Source: Burkholderia savannae
GTDB taxonomy: Bacteria > Pseudomonadota > Gammaproteobacteria > Burkholderiales > Burkholderiaceae
Assembly (NCBI RefSeq): GCF_001524445.2
Contig: NZ_CP013417.1
Span: forward strand, 1,178,001-1,242,000
Direction of reading: 5' to 3'
Length of the DNA stretch: 64,000 nucleotides
The stretch's first letter is position 1. Every line of letters begins with the position of its first letter. The notes under the pieces were generated by a model. The model saw only the letters and a program-made list of their open reading frames with translations, was not told the origin of the DNA and did no database searches. Positions 52,975-63,356 of the stretch are shown here, piece after piece. A program made the position numbers and the translations under genes.

Positions 52975-55359
52975 ATGGCAAACGTGAGCTTTTCGCTGTC
53001 GGGTGATGGCGGCGTTGTAACTCAACAAAGTACGCTCGGCATTGGGGGCTCAAATAGCTTCTCTGGAGGTCCGGGTAGCGGCGGACAGTCGAGCGGGCCG
53101 CTGGCCGCAGGCGGCACGGACATCGCCGCATACTCGGGCGCAGTGGTCCGGCAAGGCGTGCTCGGCTCCGGCGTGACGCTCGATGCACTGAACAAGCTGG
53201 CGGGCGGGATGCTTCAGCCGTACATCGACCGCACGAAGAAGCGACAGTACGCCGAGGGCATGGCCCAAGCGGCGCAGGGCAAGAGCCTGATCGACATCGA
53301 GAACGAACAGCCGTGGTACACGAAGCTGTACGGCCCGGACGCTACAGTGCAAGGCGCGCAGGCGTTCAACGTCGCAGCGGCAATGCAGGACGCACAGTCG
53401 CAGTTCATGCAGGCGATGCCCCTGCTTCGTGAGAAGTCGCCGGACCAAGTGCGGGCGTACATCGTGGACAAGATGAATCAGGTTCAGAGTACCGGTGACC
53501 CCGCGTTCGATTCTCTGGTACAGCAAGGGTTCGCCGAGCAACTTCCGCGAATGCTCGACACGCACATGGGCCAGTACATGCAGTTCACGCAGGAACAGGC
53601 GTACAACGGCTTTACGAACCTTGGAACGGTCGGCGGCAAAGCGTTACAGGACACACTCACGGCGAACAACAACCCCCAGCAAGCAGACGTGGACCGCGCT
53701 TACGCTGACTTTACGAACCAGCTCATTCGACCCGCGAACATGACCACGGAGGCGTATCAGCGCGGGCTCCGCGACATCACGCTCAGCAATGCGCGTAGCG
53801 GACACTGGCAGGCGGTGCGCGCTGTTAGGGCGATGCCTGAATACCAGTCCATGCCGACTGACATGAAGGACAACCTCGAAGTACAGATTCCGCGACTGGA
53901 GCACGAGTCCTCATTGAAGAACCCGGCAGCGAGGAACCTGTTCACATCGCGAGCGGATCTCCGGTGGAGTCTGCAACATGGCACGACAGGAATGGACTCG
54001 TCTCCGGAAGGGCACGCGAAACTTGATGCCGCGATGGACTCGATGGAGGACTCGAACCGGAAGCTAAACGGCGATGCTACCGCGATGTACGACAACGAAC
54101 AGCGGGCGCAGATGCACAAGATGCTCGACGCGGGGAACGCCAATATTCTGGCGCAGTACCAGAAGGCGCAGTTGAAGCAGTTGAACTACGATCAGTCGAT
54201 TGAGCTTGTGATGAAGGCTGTTAACGGCTCGTCGCCAGCGGCCCTGACGGGCTTGCCGCTCCCGGATGGTGCGAAGGCGCAAGCTGTAGACACCATGTTC
54301 CAACAGGCTACCGGCACGCAGTTCGCGAATCATCCGGACGCACAGGCTAACCTGTTCGATAAGCTGAGCACGGTTGCCTATGATTCGTCGCTCCAATCCC
54401 CGATGCTCAAGCAAGTGTTGACCCAGCAAATGAACCTCATGCTGAATGGAGACGCGCCGCTTACCCCGGACATGGCGCAGGCATTGCAGTACGCGGACGC
54501 GTTGCGGCGAGGGACCGGGGGCGAAGGGGCAGTGATGGCGTACATGGGCGACTCGATGGGGCCGAAGGTGATTGCGTTGTTGAACAGCGGGTACAAGCTG
54601 GATGATCCTTTGCAACTCAAGACAGCCCGGCACCTAATCAGCCGGGGCGCAGGGGCAGTCGCTACGGCGCAGGAGGTACAGGATGCGAAGCGCGCTGTGG
54701 CGAGCGCTTCGCCGGGGTGGTTCAAACGCATGATTCCGCTGTGGGGCGGGGATGGTGAGCTAACACCATACAACCTGACGGACGGCAACAAGCGGCAGCT
54801 TGCCGCACATATCGCGCCACTCATCGCGCAGTACAAGAAAGCATACGCATACGACGACGACACAGCGGCACGTACCGCGCTGTTGCAAGTGGTGGCGAAT
54901 GCGGACCTTGTGCCCGGCGCAGTTGTCTTGAACAACCGAGCCTTCGGCGCGCGCCCGTTCTACGAGATGGTGAATCGGGAGTTCCCCGGCGCAGTGGGGC
55001 GGCAGGGGCAGGAGAACTATCAGGCGGCGTTGAAGTGGGCGATCGTGACGCAGGCGGGGCCGCTGGAGCCGGAGATTACCGGGGATGCTACTGATGTAGG
55101 CATGGCGCTGACGCCGTTCAGTTCACGCAGTAAAGCGGCCGCGATGGAGTACCCGTATTGGCAAGTAACGTCCGGCGAGAACCTTGGTAACGGCTTCATG
55201 TCCTTGTTCCTGACGAATCGACAAGGGCATCAGCAAATGATTAACATCGACGCGAAGGTGGTCGCCCAACGTATGCGGGATACCTTTGGCAACAAGCCGG
55301 AACACGTCGACCCGGACATTGGGCTTTCGAGCAAGAACGCTTGGGGCTGGGCTTACTAA
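52975..55359 (+). CDS. Internal virion (DNA ejection) protein, T7 gp15-like
   Basis: This 794-residue, mostly helical soluble protein has a Gly/Ser-rich N-terminus (NSFSGGPGSGGQSSG) and no catalytic motif. It lies 9 bp after the gp14-like gene with AAGGAGAGGTT as ribosome binding site. Size and order match gp15 of T7-like phages, the periplasmic tunnel protein. The gp16-like partner (large, N-terminal transglycosylase) that completes the ejectosome is absent. Function inferred from size, composition and synteny. Confidence 0.6.
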   Translation: MANVSFSLSGDGGVVTQQSTLGIGGSNSFSGGPGSGGQSSGPLAAGGTDIAAYSGAVVRQGVLGSGVTLDALNKLAGGMLQPYIDRTKKRQYAEGMAQAAQGKSLIDIENEQPWYTKLYGPDATVQGAQAFNVAAAMQDAQSQFMQAMPLLREKSPDQVRAYIVDKMNQVQSTGDPAFDSLVQQGFAEQLPRMLDTHMGQYMQFTQEQAYNGFTNLGTVGGKALQDTLTANNNPQQADVDRAYADFTNQLIRPANMTTEAYQRGLRDITLSNARSGHWQAVRAVRAMPEYQSMPTDMKDNLEVQIPRLEHESSLKNPAARNLFTSRADLRWSLQHGTTGMDSSPEGHAKLDAAMDSMEDSNRKLNGDATAMYDNEQRAQMHKMLDAGNANILAQYQKAQLKQLNYDQSIELVMKAVNGSSPAALTGLPLPDGAKAQAVDTMFQQATGTQFANHPDAQANLFDKLSTVAYDSSLQSPMLKQVLTQQMNLMLNGDAPLTPDMAQALQYADALRRGTGGEGAVMAYMGDSMGPKVIALLNSGYKLDDPLQLKTARHLISRGAGAVATAQEVQDAKRAVASASPGWFKRMIPLWGGDGELTPYNLTDGNKRQLAAHIAPLIAQYKKAYAYDDDTAARTALLQVVANADLVPGAVVLNNRAFGARPFYEMVNREFPGAVGRQGQENYQAALKWAIVTQAGPLEPEITGDATDVGMALTPFSSRSKAAAMEYPYWQVTSGENLGNGFMSLFLTNRQGHQQMINIDAKVVAQRMRDTFGNKPEHVDPDIGLSSKNAWGWAY

Positions 55360-55755
55360 GCGTGCAGCAGCGCGGTAGCAGGCAGGTGGCACCCGTGAGG
55401 GTGTCGCTTGTCGCACCGGTCACTCGTTTCTGTATCTGTTGGCGCGGGCGTCAGCCGAGCGAGGCGAAGCCGACGCGAGCCGCGCTTGCTATCCGTCGGT
55501 ACGCTGGATACCCTATCGGACCCGACTTTACGCTGCGCGGCAGTGGGAACCCGATTCGAAACTGGAGAATGAGTGGTGCTCGTAAGGAGTACGTGGCGAC
55601 GGAAGCGCCCGAGATTCGGATTGACAACCGCCTCGGCGATTAGGTGGGCGGCGCTATGTCGCAATCGGGTTGGCGATGGCTCGGCTTCGCGCAACGGCAA
55701 ACTGACCTCTAGCGCTATTCAACACAAGGCAGCTGGACTTCCTCGGCTGAGCTGC
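55360..55755. other. Spacer between virion genes and integrases
   Basis: About 400 bp with convergent genes on either side. Short plus-strand frames exist (for example ending at 55643, with AAGGAGTAC near 55590 resembling the 52010 leader) but none is convincing. No terminator with a T-run was found. Confidence 0.45.
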
Positions 55756-56901
55756 TCAAGGTTGGTGCGGGCGATCCGGTAGCAGTCTATCCGCGCTTGC
55801 CACAAGCCGCCGTAGCTCGTGCGTTAATTGCTCGATGGTCAGCGGCGTTACAGCCGGATCGGCTGGGCCGTCCAGCCGCCGTGCTACGTCGTCAAGTTGC
55901 AGGTGAGTGTACCGTTCGAGCATCGCCCATGTTTTATGACCGGTAATGCGGGCTACTTCCGGCACGGTCAGCCCGCGCTCGAAGAATCGCGAGGTCGCCT
56001 CATGACGCAGATCGTGGAAGCGGAAGTTGTCGAGGCATGCGCGCCGTGTGGCGCGGATGAAGGCGCGCTTCACTGCCTCCGCCGTTACGCCCGCAAACAC
56101 TGCGCCGGCACCGTTCCCGCGTCTGTTGAGAGTTGCAAGTATCTCGATGGCACGCGAAGACAGGGGCACGCCGCGAGCTGTTCTGTTCTTCGTCATGGGC
56201 AGATAGGCGCAGCGTCCGGACAAGCGGATGCGCTGCCAATCGAGGCTGACAAGCTCGGATTGCCGCATTGCTGTTTCGAGGGCAAGTTCAACTACCGGGC
56301 GCAGGTACGGAGCGCGGGCATCATCACACGCGGAGAGTAGTGCGGCTTGTTCCCCCAGCTTCAAGCGTCGATCCCGTGGCGGTGCCTCTGCGGGACGACG
56401 TACTGCGCGGAACGGATTCTCTGTCAGCGGTGCAGACCATTCCTCAATACCGATTTTGACGACGTGCGCGAGCAACGTCATATCCCGCCTGACTGTCGAT
56501 CCGCTGACCGTCAGCAGGCGAGTGTCGCGCCATTCTGCTACGCGTGGGCGGTCGAGGTTGAGGATCGGGCAGTCCGCTATCGCATGCTTGAGAAGGCCGT
56601 TCATGCGGATTGCTTCTTGGTCGGCGGCGCGCTTGCCGGGCGTAACGGTCGTGAGGTAGCGTCGCATCAGATCGCCCAGCGTGCGGTACTGGACTTCACA
56701 CTCAGCGGCGATTCGCTGGCGCTCGGTTTCCATCTTCGACGCGTGGATGCGGTGGTGGATGAATGCCTCTTGCTCGGCAATCCATGTCTCGGCGTCTGTC
56801 CTGTCTTGGAACGCGCGGGAGAGCGTCGGGAAACCCTTGACGCGGATTGTTGCTTGAAGGCGTATGCCGCTGCGGCGGGAGCGTGATTGGATAGTGCCCA
56901 T
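55756..56901 (-). CDS. Tyrosine recombinase/integrase 1
   Basis: This 381-residue phage-type integrase has an N-terminal SAM-like core-binding domain and a catalytic domain with ETAMRQSELVSLDW (Arg), FHDLRHEATSRFFERG (His-x-x-Arg) and GHKTWAMLERYTHL (His/Trp and nucleophile Tyr). ATG 56901 is chosen for GGAGAAC five bases upstream. It lies downstream of integrase 2 with a roughly 100-bp gap on the same strand. All catalytic residues are present, so it should be active. Confidence 0.92.
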   Translation of the reverse strand: MGTIQSRSRRSGIRLQATIRVKGFPTLSRAFQDRTDAETWIAEQEAFIHHRIHASKMETERQRIAAECEVQYRTLGDLMRRYLTTVTPGKRAADQEAIRMNGLLKHAIADCPILNLDRPRVAEWRDTRLLTVSGSTVRRDMTLLAHVVKIGIEEWSAPLTENPFRAVRRPAEAPPRDRRLKLGEQAALLSACDDARAPYLRPVVELALETAMRQSELVSLDWQRIRLSGRCAYLPMTKNRTARGVPLSSRAIEILATLNRRGNGAGAVFAGVTAEAVKRAFIRATRRACLDNFRFHDLRHEATSRFFERGLTVPEVARITGHKTWAMLERYTHLQLDDVARRLDGPADPAVTPLTIEQLTHELRRLVASADRLLPDRPHQP

Positions 56902-56998
56902 GCCTGTTCTCCATTTGAGGTTGTAGGCGCGGGCAGTCATGCTGACTTTGCTCGGGACGACCACTATGCCGCCCGAGTGTTGCTGTTTCGTGGCAGGG

Positions 56999-57997
56999 CT
57001 AACCCAGTTTCTTCGCCAAGTCCTCGGCCCGGAGGTGCGTGTACCGCTGTAGCATGCTCAGAGTTTTATGGCCCGTGATGCTGGCTACCTCCATCGGATT
57101 GAGACCTTTCTCGAATAGGCGGCTTGTCGCTTCGTGCCGGAGGTCGTGGAAGCGCAGGCCGTCAATGTTCGCCCTGCTACGGGCTCGGCGGTATGCGCAC
57201 TTGATTGCATCAACCGTCAGGCCGGGGAATACTGGGCCAATTCGGTCGGCAGTGACCTGAGCAAGCGCGTCCACAGCGCGGGAGGATAGGGCTACGGTTC
57301 GCTCTTCGTCGTTCTTGGAATCGGGTAGCCAGAGGACTCGGCGGTCAAGATTGATGTTCGCCCACTCGATGCCTACGATTTCACTTCGTCGCATCCCGGT
57401 TTCGATTGCGAGGAGTACGGCGGGGTAGAGATGCTTATTGCGGGCTCGCTTGCATTCATACAGAAGCAGCGATTCTTCGCCGCCCTCGGTGCGTCGGTTG
57501 CGTGGCTTGTTGTGCTTCGGTCGTCGGATGCGGCTTACCGGATTGGCAGGCAGGTGGATCGCCCATTCGATCATCGCCGTCGAGAACACATGCGACAGCA
57601 GATTTAGCTCCCGGTTGACCGTGCTTCCGCTGACCGACTGTAGGCGCTCGTCGCGCCATTCAGCCAGCACGGCGGGCGATACGTTAGCGGCTGCGTACTG
57701 GCATAGAGGCCACGCCAGCATGGACCGGATGCGCTTGACTTCCTGCTCGCCGCTTTTCTTGGTCGGGGATACGCGCTCAGCGTAGCGCTGTAGGAGGTCG
57801 CCTAGGGTAGTTGCTCGCGCAGCGGCGGTGTCCACGAACGTCCCTCGGCGCATTTCGGCTTCAATGGACTGCGCCCAGTTCTCCGCTTCTGCCTTGGTCG
57901 GGAATGATTTGGATTGGACGGGGAACCCCTTGAGCCGTACCTTTGCTTGCCAACGATGCTCGGGGGAGTGGGTGTCGCGACGAGTGATGGTCGCCAT
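56999..57997 (-). CDS. Tyrosine recombinase/integrase 2
   Basis: This 332-residue integrase resembles integrase 1 in layout: ETGMRRSEIVGIEWANI (Arg), FHDLRHEATSRLFEKGLNPM (His-x-x-Arg) and GHKTLSMLQRYTHLRAEDLA (His and Tyr). ATG 57997 has AGGAGG nine bases upstream. Its promoter side abuts the arm-type repeat and the right tRNA repeat, the usual position of an island integrase, so this one more likely catalyses integration at tRNA-Val. Having two related integrases side by side is unusual. Confidence 0.92.
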   Translation of the reverse strand: MATITRRDTHSPEHRWQAKVRLKGFPVQSKSFPTKAEAENWAQSIEAEMRRGTFVDTAAARATTLGDLLQRYAERVSPTKKSGEQEVKRIRSMLAWPLCQYAAANVSPAVLAEWRDERLQSVSGSTVNRELNLLSHVFSTAMIEWAIHLPANPVSRIRRPKHNKPRNRRTEGGEESLLLYECKRARNKHLYPAVLLAIETGMRRSEIVGIEWANINLDRRVLWLPDSKNDEERTVALSSRAVDALAQVTADRIGPVFPGLTVDAIKCAYRRARSRANIDGLRFHDLRHEATSRLFEKGLNPMEVASITGHKTLSMLQRYTHLRAEDLAKKLG

Positions 57998-58014
57998 GTG
58001 AAAACGCCTCCTAG

Positions 58015-58032
58015 GTGTCCCCGGAGTGTCCC
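58015..58032. repeat. Right arm-type integrase site
   Basis: GTGTCCCCGGAGTGTCCC, identical to the copy at 46205-46222. It lies between the integrase 2 start and the right attachment repeat. Confidence 0.7.
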
Positions 58033-58052
58033 GAGAGCAAACTAGGAGGCGT

Positions 58053-58472
58053 TTAAGCACTGGCTAAGTGCTTGAATTCTTTGGTGGGCGGTACTGGGAT
58101 CGAACCAGTGACCCCTGCCGTGTGAAGGCAGTGGGCTGTTGCTGCTTGGGCGTTGTTCGGTACGGTGCCGCCAAAGCCCGTCCAGACCAACAGGGCCAGT
58201 GCGCCGCCAACGCTCACTGCCCGCAAATTCGCGAGGGCGGTTTTCCAAATGTGCGCATATCGCCCGTTAAGTTGGCCCTCGATTTCCGCAACAGTTTCTA
58301 GGACCGGGAGCCCGGCTTGTTCCGCGAGATATGCGATCTCGCTCGCTTCTGGTTTGCGGCGGCCTGCTTTCCAGTCTGTTAGGCGGTTCGGATGCATGCC
58401 AAGCCCCTCGGCTAACGTTGCCGACGAACCGGCTTTTTCGCGTGCAGCGTCGATCAATTGCGAGATATTCAT
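58053..58472 (-). CDS. Inovirus repressor-type HTH protein, C-terminus encoded by the att repeat
   Basis: This 139-residue protein starts with a Cro/Xre-like helix-turn-helix (SATLAEGLGMHPNRLTDWKA, GRRKPEASEIAYLAEQAG), then a hydrophobic segment (VGGALALLVWTGFGG). This layout is common for repressors of filamentous phages of Ralstonia, Xanthomonas and Burkholderia. Its last 25 or so residues (AGVTGSIPVPPTKEF and on) are translated from the tRNA-Val repeat and island DNA, so integration supplies the C-terminus. Three operators lie between its start and the divergent early genes. Confidence 0.75.
   Translation of the reverse strand: MNISQLIDAAREKAGSSATLAEGLGMHPNRLTDWKAGRRKPEASEIAYLAEQAGLPVLETVAEIEGQLNGRYAHIWKTALANLRAVSVGGALALLVWTGFGGTVPNNAQAATAHCLHTAGVTGSIPVPPTKEFKHLASA
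58078..58128 (-). repeat. Right attachment repeat of the island (tRNA-Val 3' fragment)
   Basis: Second copy of the 51-bp sequence. Read on the minus strand, the anticodon stem-loop, TPsiC arm and acceptor strand are intact, but upstream (right) sequence is prophage, not D arm. It is therefore the junction between the island and the filamentous prophage. The complete tRNA-Val should be at the far right end of the prophage, outside the window. Confidence 0.88.
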
Positions 58473-58489
58473 ACAAATCCCTTGCGTCT

Positions 58490-58546
58490 ACCAAAATTGG
58501 TTGCTATTCTTTGGCTACCAATTTTGGTTGCGACCAGAAATGGTTG
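58490..58546. promoter_or_regulatory. Three tandem repressor operators
   Basis: ACCAAAATTGGTTG at 58490-58503, ACCAATTTTGGTTG at 58517-58530 and ACCAGAAATGGTTG at 58533-58546, each with ACCA/TGGT symmetry. They fill the divergent promoter region between the repressor (minus) and the early genes (plus). This fits a lysogeny switch similar in layout to other inovirus repressor regions. Confidence 0.8.
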
Positions 58547-58628
58547 ATTGGCGAAGTCTAACAGGCTGTCAGGAAAGGTAAACCCCACACTAACGGGGTC
58601 ATATCACAACCAAACGGGGGGGGAGGTA

Positions 58629-58829
58629 GTGCCGAAATACCAAGTCCATGCCTACACGCAATGCGGTCACAACCGTGTTGCCGTCGTCGCTGTCACAGCC
58701 CGCAATGCCGAAAGTGCGCGGGGAAAGGCCCGCTCGGAGCTGTCGCGCCGTGGTCGCCGTGCCGATTCCCTCACGTTGATTTCCGTTCAAGTCAGTGCGC
58801 CGTCATGCGTCATCGCTCGCATGGCGTAG
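58629..58829 (+). CDS. Small early prophage protein (66 aa)
   Basis: GTG 58629 is preceded by GGGGGGAGGTA, a strong ribosome binding site. The basic product (PKYQVHAYTQCGHNRVAVVA, then ARGKARSELSRRGRRADSLT) may bind nucleic acid. It is the first gene after the operators. No family recognised. Confidence 0.55.
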   Translation: MPKYQVHAYTQCGHNRVAVVAVTARNAESARGKARSELSRRGRRADSLTLISVQVSAPSCVIARMA

Positions 58830-58840
58830 GGGGGGGCAAG

Positions 58841-58987
58841 TTGAGCGAAATCTACCTTTATCGCCTCGTGTTCTGCGTTTTGCTGGCGTTCGTGTCCTCG
58901 ACAGTGCTCGCTATCCAGTTGGAGCGCATCCTCGAGAGCTTCATCCGACGTGTGCGGGTCCGATTGAGTCGCCGTCGGAACCGTTAA
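58841..58987 (+). CDS. Small membrane protein (48 aa)
   Basis: TTG 58841 follows GGGGGGGCAAG. The product has one hydrophobic helix (YLYRLVFCVLLAFVSSTVLA) and a strongly basic C-terminus (RRVRVRLSRRRNR). It could be an inner-membrane assembly helper or a minor virion protein. Unusual start; family unknown. Confidence 0.5.
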   Translation: MSEIYLYRLVFCVLLAFVSSTVLAIQLERILESFIRRVRVRLSRRRNR

Positions 58988-59149
58988 GTGATTTCCCCCG
59001 TAGTACGCCGCGTTATTTCGGCCCTCGGATAGCGCGGCGCTTTGTGGACGGCTGACCTAGCGTCCACCTTTTTCGATTCGCGCGTACGTCGCGCATGTAG
59101 CCGGAGCGGCTCTAGTCATTACGTATAGCAGTCCTAACAGGGAGTTTTC

Positions 59150-59449
59150 ATGAGCAAGCAAAAGTTGACCATTCTGCAAGTGATCCAGCGCGGCGGCATT
59201 TCGAAGCGCACCGGCCAGCCGTGGGAGATTCACACGGCGCAATGCGTGCTGGAGCAAGAGAGCAGCGAGGGTAAGCAAATCCTCGTCGGCACGATCAATC
59301 TGCCGGCCGCGCTGAAGGATTCCCCGACCGGCGACTATCTCGCGGAGTTCGCGCTTCAACAGTCGATGGAGGGCAAGCTCGAACCCCGCATCGTGTCGCT
59401 GGTGCCGTTTGGTCGACCGACCGCTAAGGCTGCGGCTGCATCGTCGTAA
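59150..59449 (+). CDS. Putative ssDNA-binding protein (gpV-like)
   Basis: This 99-residue protein (QKLTILQVIQRGGISKRTGQ, WEIHTAQCVLEQES, GKLEPRIVSLVPFGRP) has the size, beta-rich pattern and position just before the major coat gene expected for the inovirus ssDNA-binding protein, which coats viral single strands for packaging. AGGGAGTTTTC precedes ATG 59150. Assigned by position, size and pattern. Confidence 0.65.
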   Translation: MSKQKLTILQVIQRGGISKRTGQPWEIHTAQCVLEQESSEGKQILVGTINLPAALKDSPTGDYLAEFALQQSMEGKLEPRIVSLVPFGRPTAKAAAASS

Positions 59450-59535
59450 TCCGTCAAGGAAACCGGATCGCTCGAAGCTGGCCCACACGGGCGGTTCTCT
59501 CACTACCGGGCCTGAACCTGAGAGGAAAAAATCAA

Positions 59536-59745
59536 ATGAAGAAGTTGGTTGCAGTTGCGGCGCTCGCTACGGCAAGCATGGGTGCATTCGCGGCGGACGT
59601 GCCGGTCGTGGCGATGGACGTTGGCCCGGTCGTGAGCTCGATTACCGGTATCGGCCCGAACATCGCACTCGTCGGCGGTGCGGTGCTCGCGGTGTCGGCG
59701 GCGATGTTCGGCTATCGCGCGGTGAAGAGCTTCCTCGGTCGCTGA
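59536..59745 (+). CDS. Major coat protein (pVIII-like)
   Basis: This 69-residue precursor has a signal peptide (MKKLVAVAALATASMGAFA, cleavage after AFA) and a mature chain of about 50 residues: an acidic amphipathic part, a hydrophobic helix (GPNIALVGGAVLAVSAAMFG) and a basic end (YRAVKSFLGR). This is the archetypal filamentous major coat layout. A terminator follows 15 bp after the stop, as in Ff phages. Confidence 0.9.
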   Translation: MKKLVAVAALATASMGAFAADVPVVAMDVGPVVSSITGIGPNIALVGGAVLAVSAAMFGYRAVKSFLGR

Positions 59746-59760
59746 TCGCGTGAACTCCTG

Positions 59761-59797
59761 AGCCCCTGGTATGTGCGCGCGTACCGGGGGCTTTTTC
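59761..59797 (+). terminator. Terminator after the major coat gene
   Basis: AGCCCCTGGTA and TACCGGGGGCT form a stem with one mismatch, followed by TTTTTCTT. It would give an abundant short transcript for coat protein, with read-through to minor genes. Confidence 0.8.
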
Positions 59798-59811
59798 TTG
59801 GGTGAAAGCCA

Positions 59812-62429
<2,618 letters not shown>

Positions 62430-62433
<4 letters not shown>

Positions 62434-63356
62434 TCACGTTGATCACAGGGGTTCCGGGGAGCGGCAAGACGCTGCACGCGGTCTGGTTGCTGACGAAGAT
62501 TGCGAAGGGGCGTCGCGTGCTGGTCGACGGCATTCGCGATCTGGCAATCGAGCACGTCGAGATTGACGAGCCTTGGTTGCGCCAGTGGCACGAAAAGGCC
62601 GAAGCGCACGACTTGATCGTGATCGATGAGGCGCAACGCATCTACCCGCCGACGACGGTCAGCCAAAAGCCGACGCCGGACGTGGAGCAACTGCACGTGC
62701 ATCGCCACAAGGGCGTCGACTTCATCCTCATCACGCAGCATCCGCAGCGGATCAGCAAGACGGTGCGCGATCTGGTCGGGCGGCATATCCACGTGCGGAA
62801 CCTGTTCGGGCTCAAGCGCGCGATGCTCTACGAGTGGGACCACTGCCACAACCCGAGCAGCCTGAAAGACGCGGTGAAACGGCAATGGGCGTATCCGCGC
62901 GAGGTGTTCAGGCTCTACACGAGCGCCGAAGTCCACACGAAGAAGCAGGCGGTCGTTCCCAAGGCGTTGTTCGTCGTGCCGATCGCGTTGGGCGTGTTGC
63001 TCTACTGCTCGGTGAAGTTCTTCTACAGCGCGCGCGACGGCTTCGGGGTGACGCCGGGTATGTCGGAGTCGGCACACGAAACAGCCGGTGCGCCTGCACC
63101 GTCGTCGCAATCCGCGAAGGTCGAGCGCGCGCCGGCCGTGCCCCTGTCGTCTGACTGGCGCATTGCCGGGCGCTACGTGACGGAAGGCGCCGGTTACGTG
63201 GTGCTCGTCGCGGCGGACGGCCGATTGCGCCCGGTGTCGCTGGCGGGATTCAGCGGCGAAGGGATGCTGCTGACGGGTGAGGTTGACGGAAAGACCGTTG
63301 GTGCATGGTCCGGCGCACAAGCCGGAAAAACAGAACAAGGCGGGGGGATGCAATGA
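62430..63356 (+). CDS. zot: Zot/pI-like assembly ATPase
   Basis: This 308-residue protein has a Walker A GVPGSGKT at residues 7-14, a Walker B-like LIVIDEAQRIYPP near 70, the HRHKGVDFILITQHPQRISK motif typical of Zot/pI, and a single inner-membrane helix (LFVVPIALGVLLYCSVKFFY near 185) followed by a periplasmic tail. pI/Zot powers filamentous phage extrusion at the inner membrane. Despite the name, toxin activity is not implied. Confidence 0.92.

Larger units (their letters stand above)
46070..58128. mobile_element. 12-kb integrated island at tRNA-Val (possible phage satellite)
   Basis: The element is bounded by 51-bp perfect direct repeats (46070-46120 and 58078-58128) containing the 3' part of a tRNA-Val(CAC). 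Inside it are two tyrosine integrases next to the right repeat, a serine recombinase, small genes in overlapping ATGA arrays, a candidate structured RNA, and two T7-like internal-virion-type genes. Codon and base composition look less GC-biased than in the host. No capsid, portal, terminase or lysis gene is visible. It may be a satellite, a reduced podoviral prophage, or a composite. Confidence 0.8.

Noticed and set aside
55341..55643. 100-codon frame overlapping the end of the gp15-like gene
   Set aside because: The N-terminal half overlaps the real gene and the rest has no support; only an AAGGAGTAC near 55590 is suggestive.
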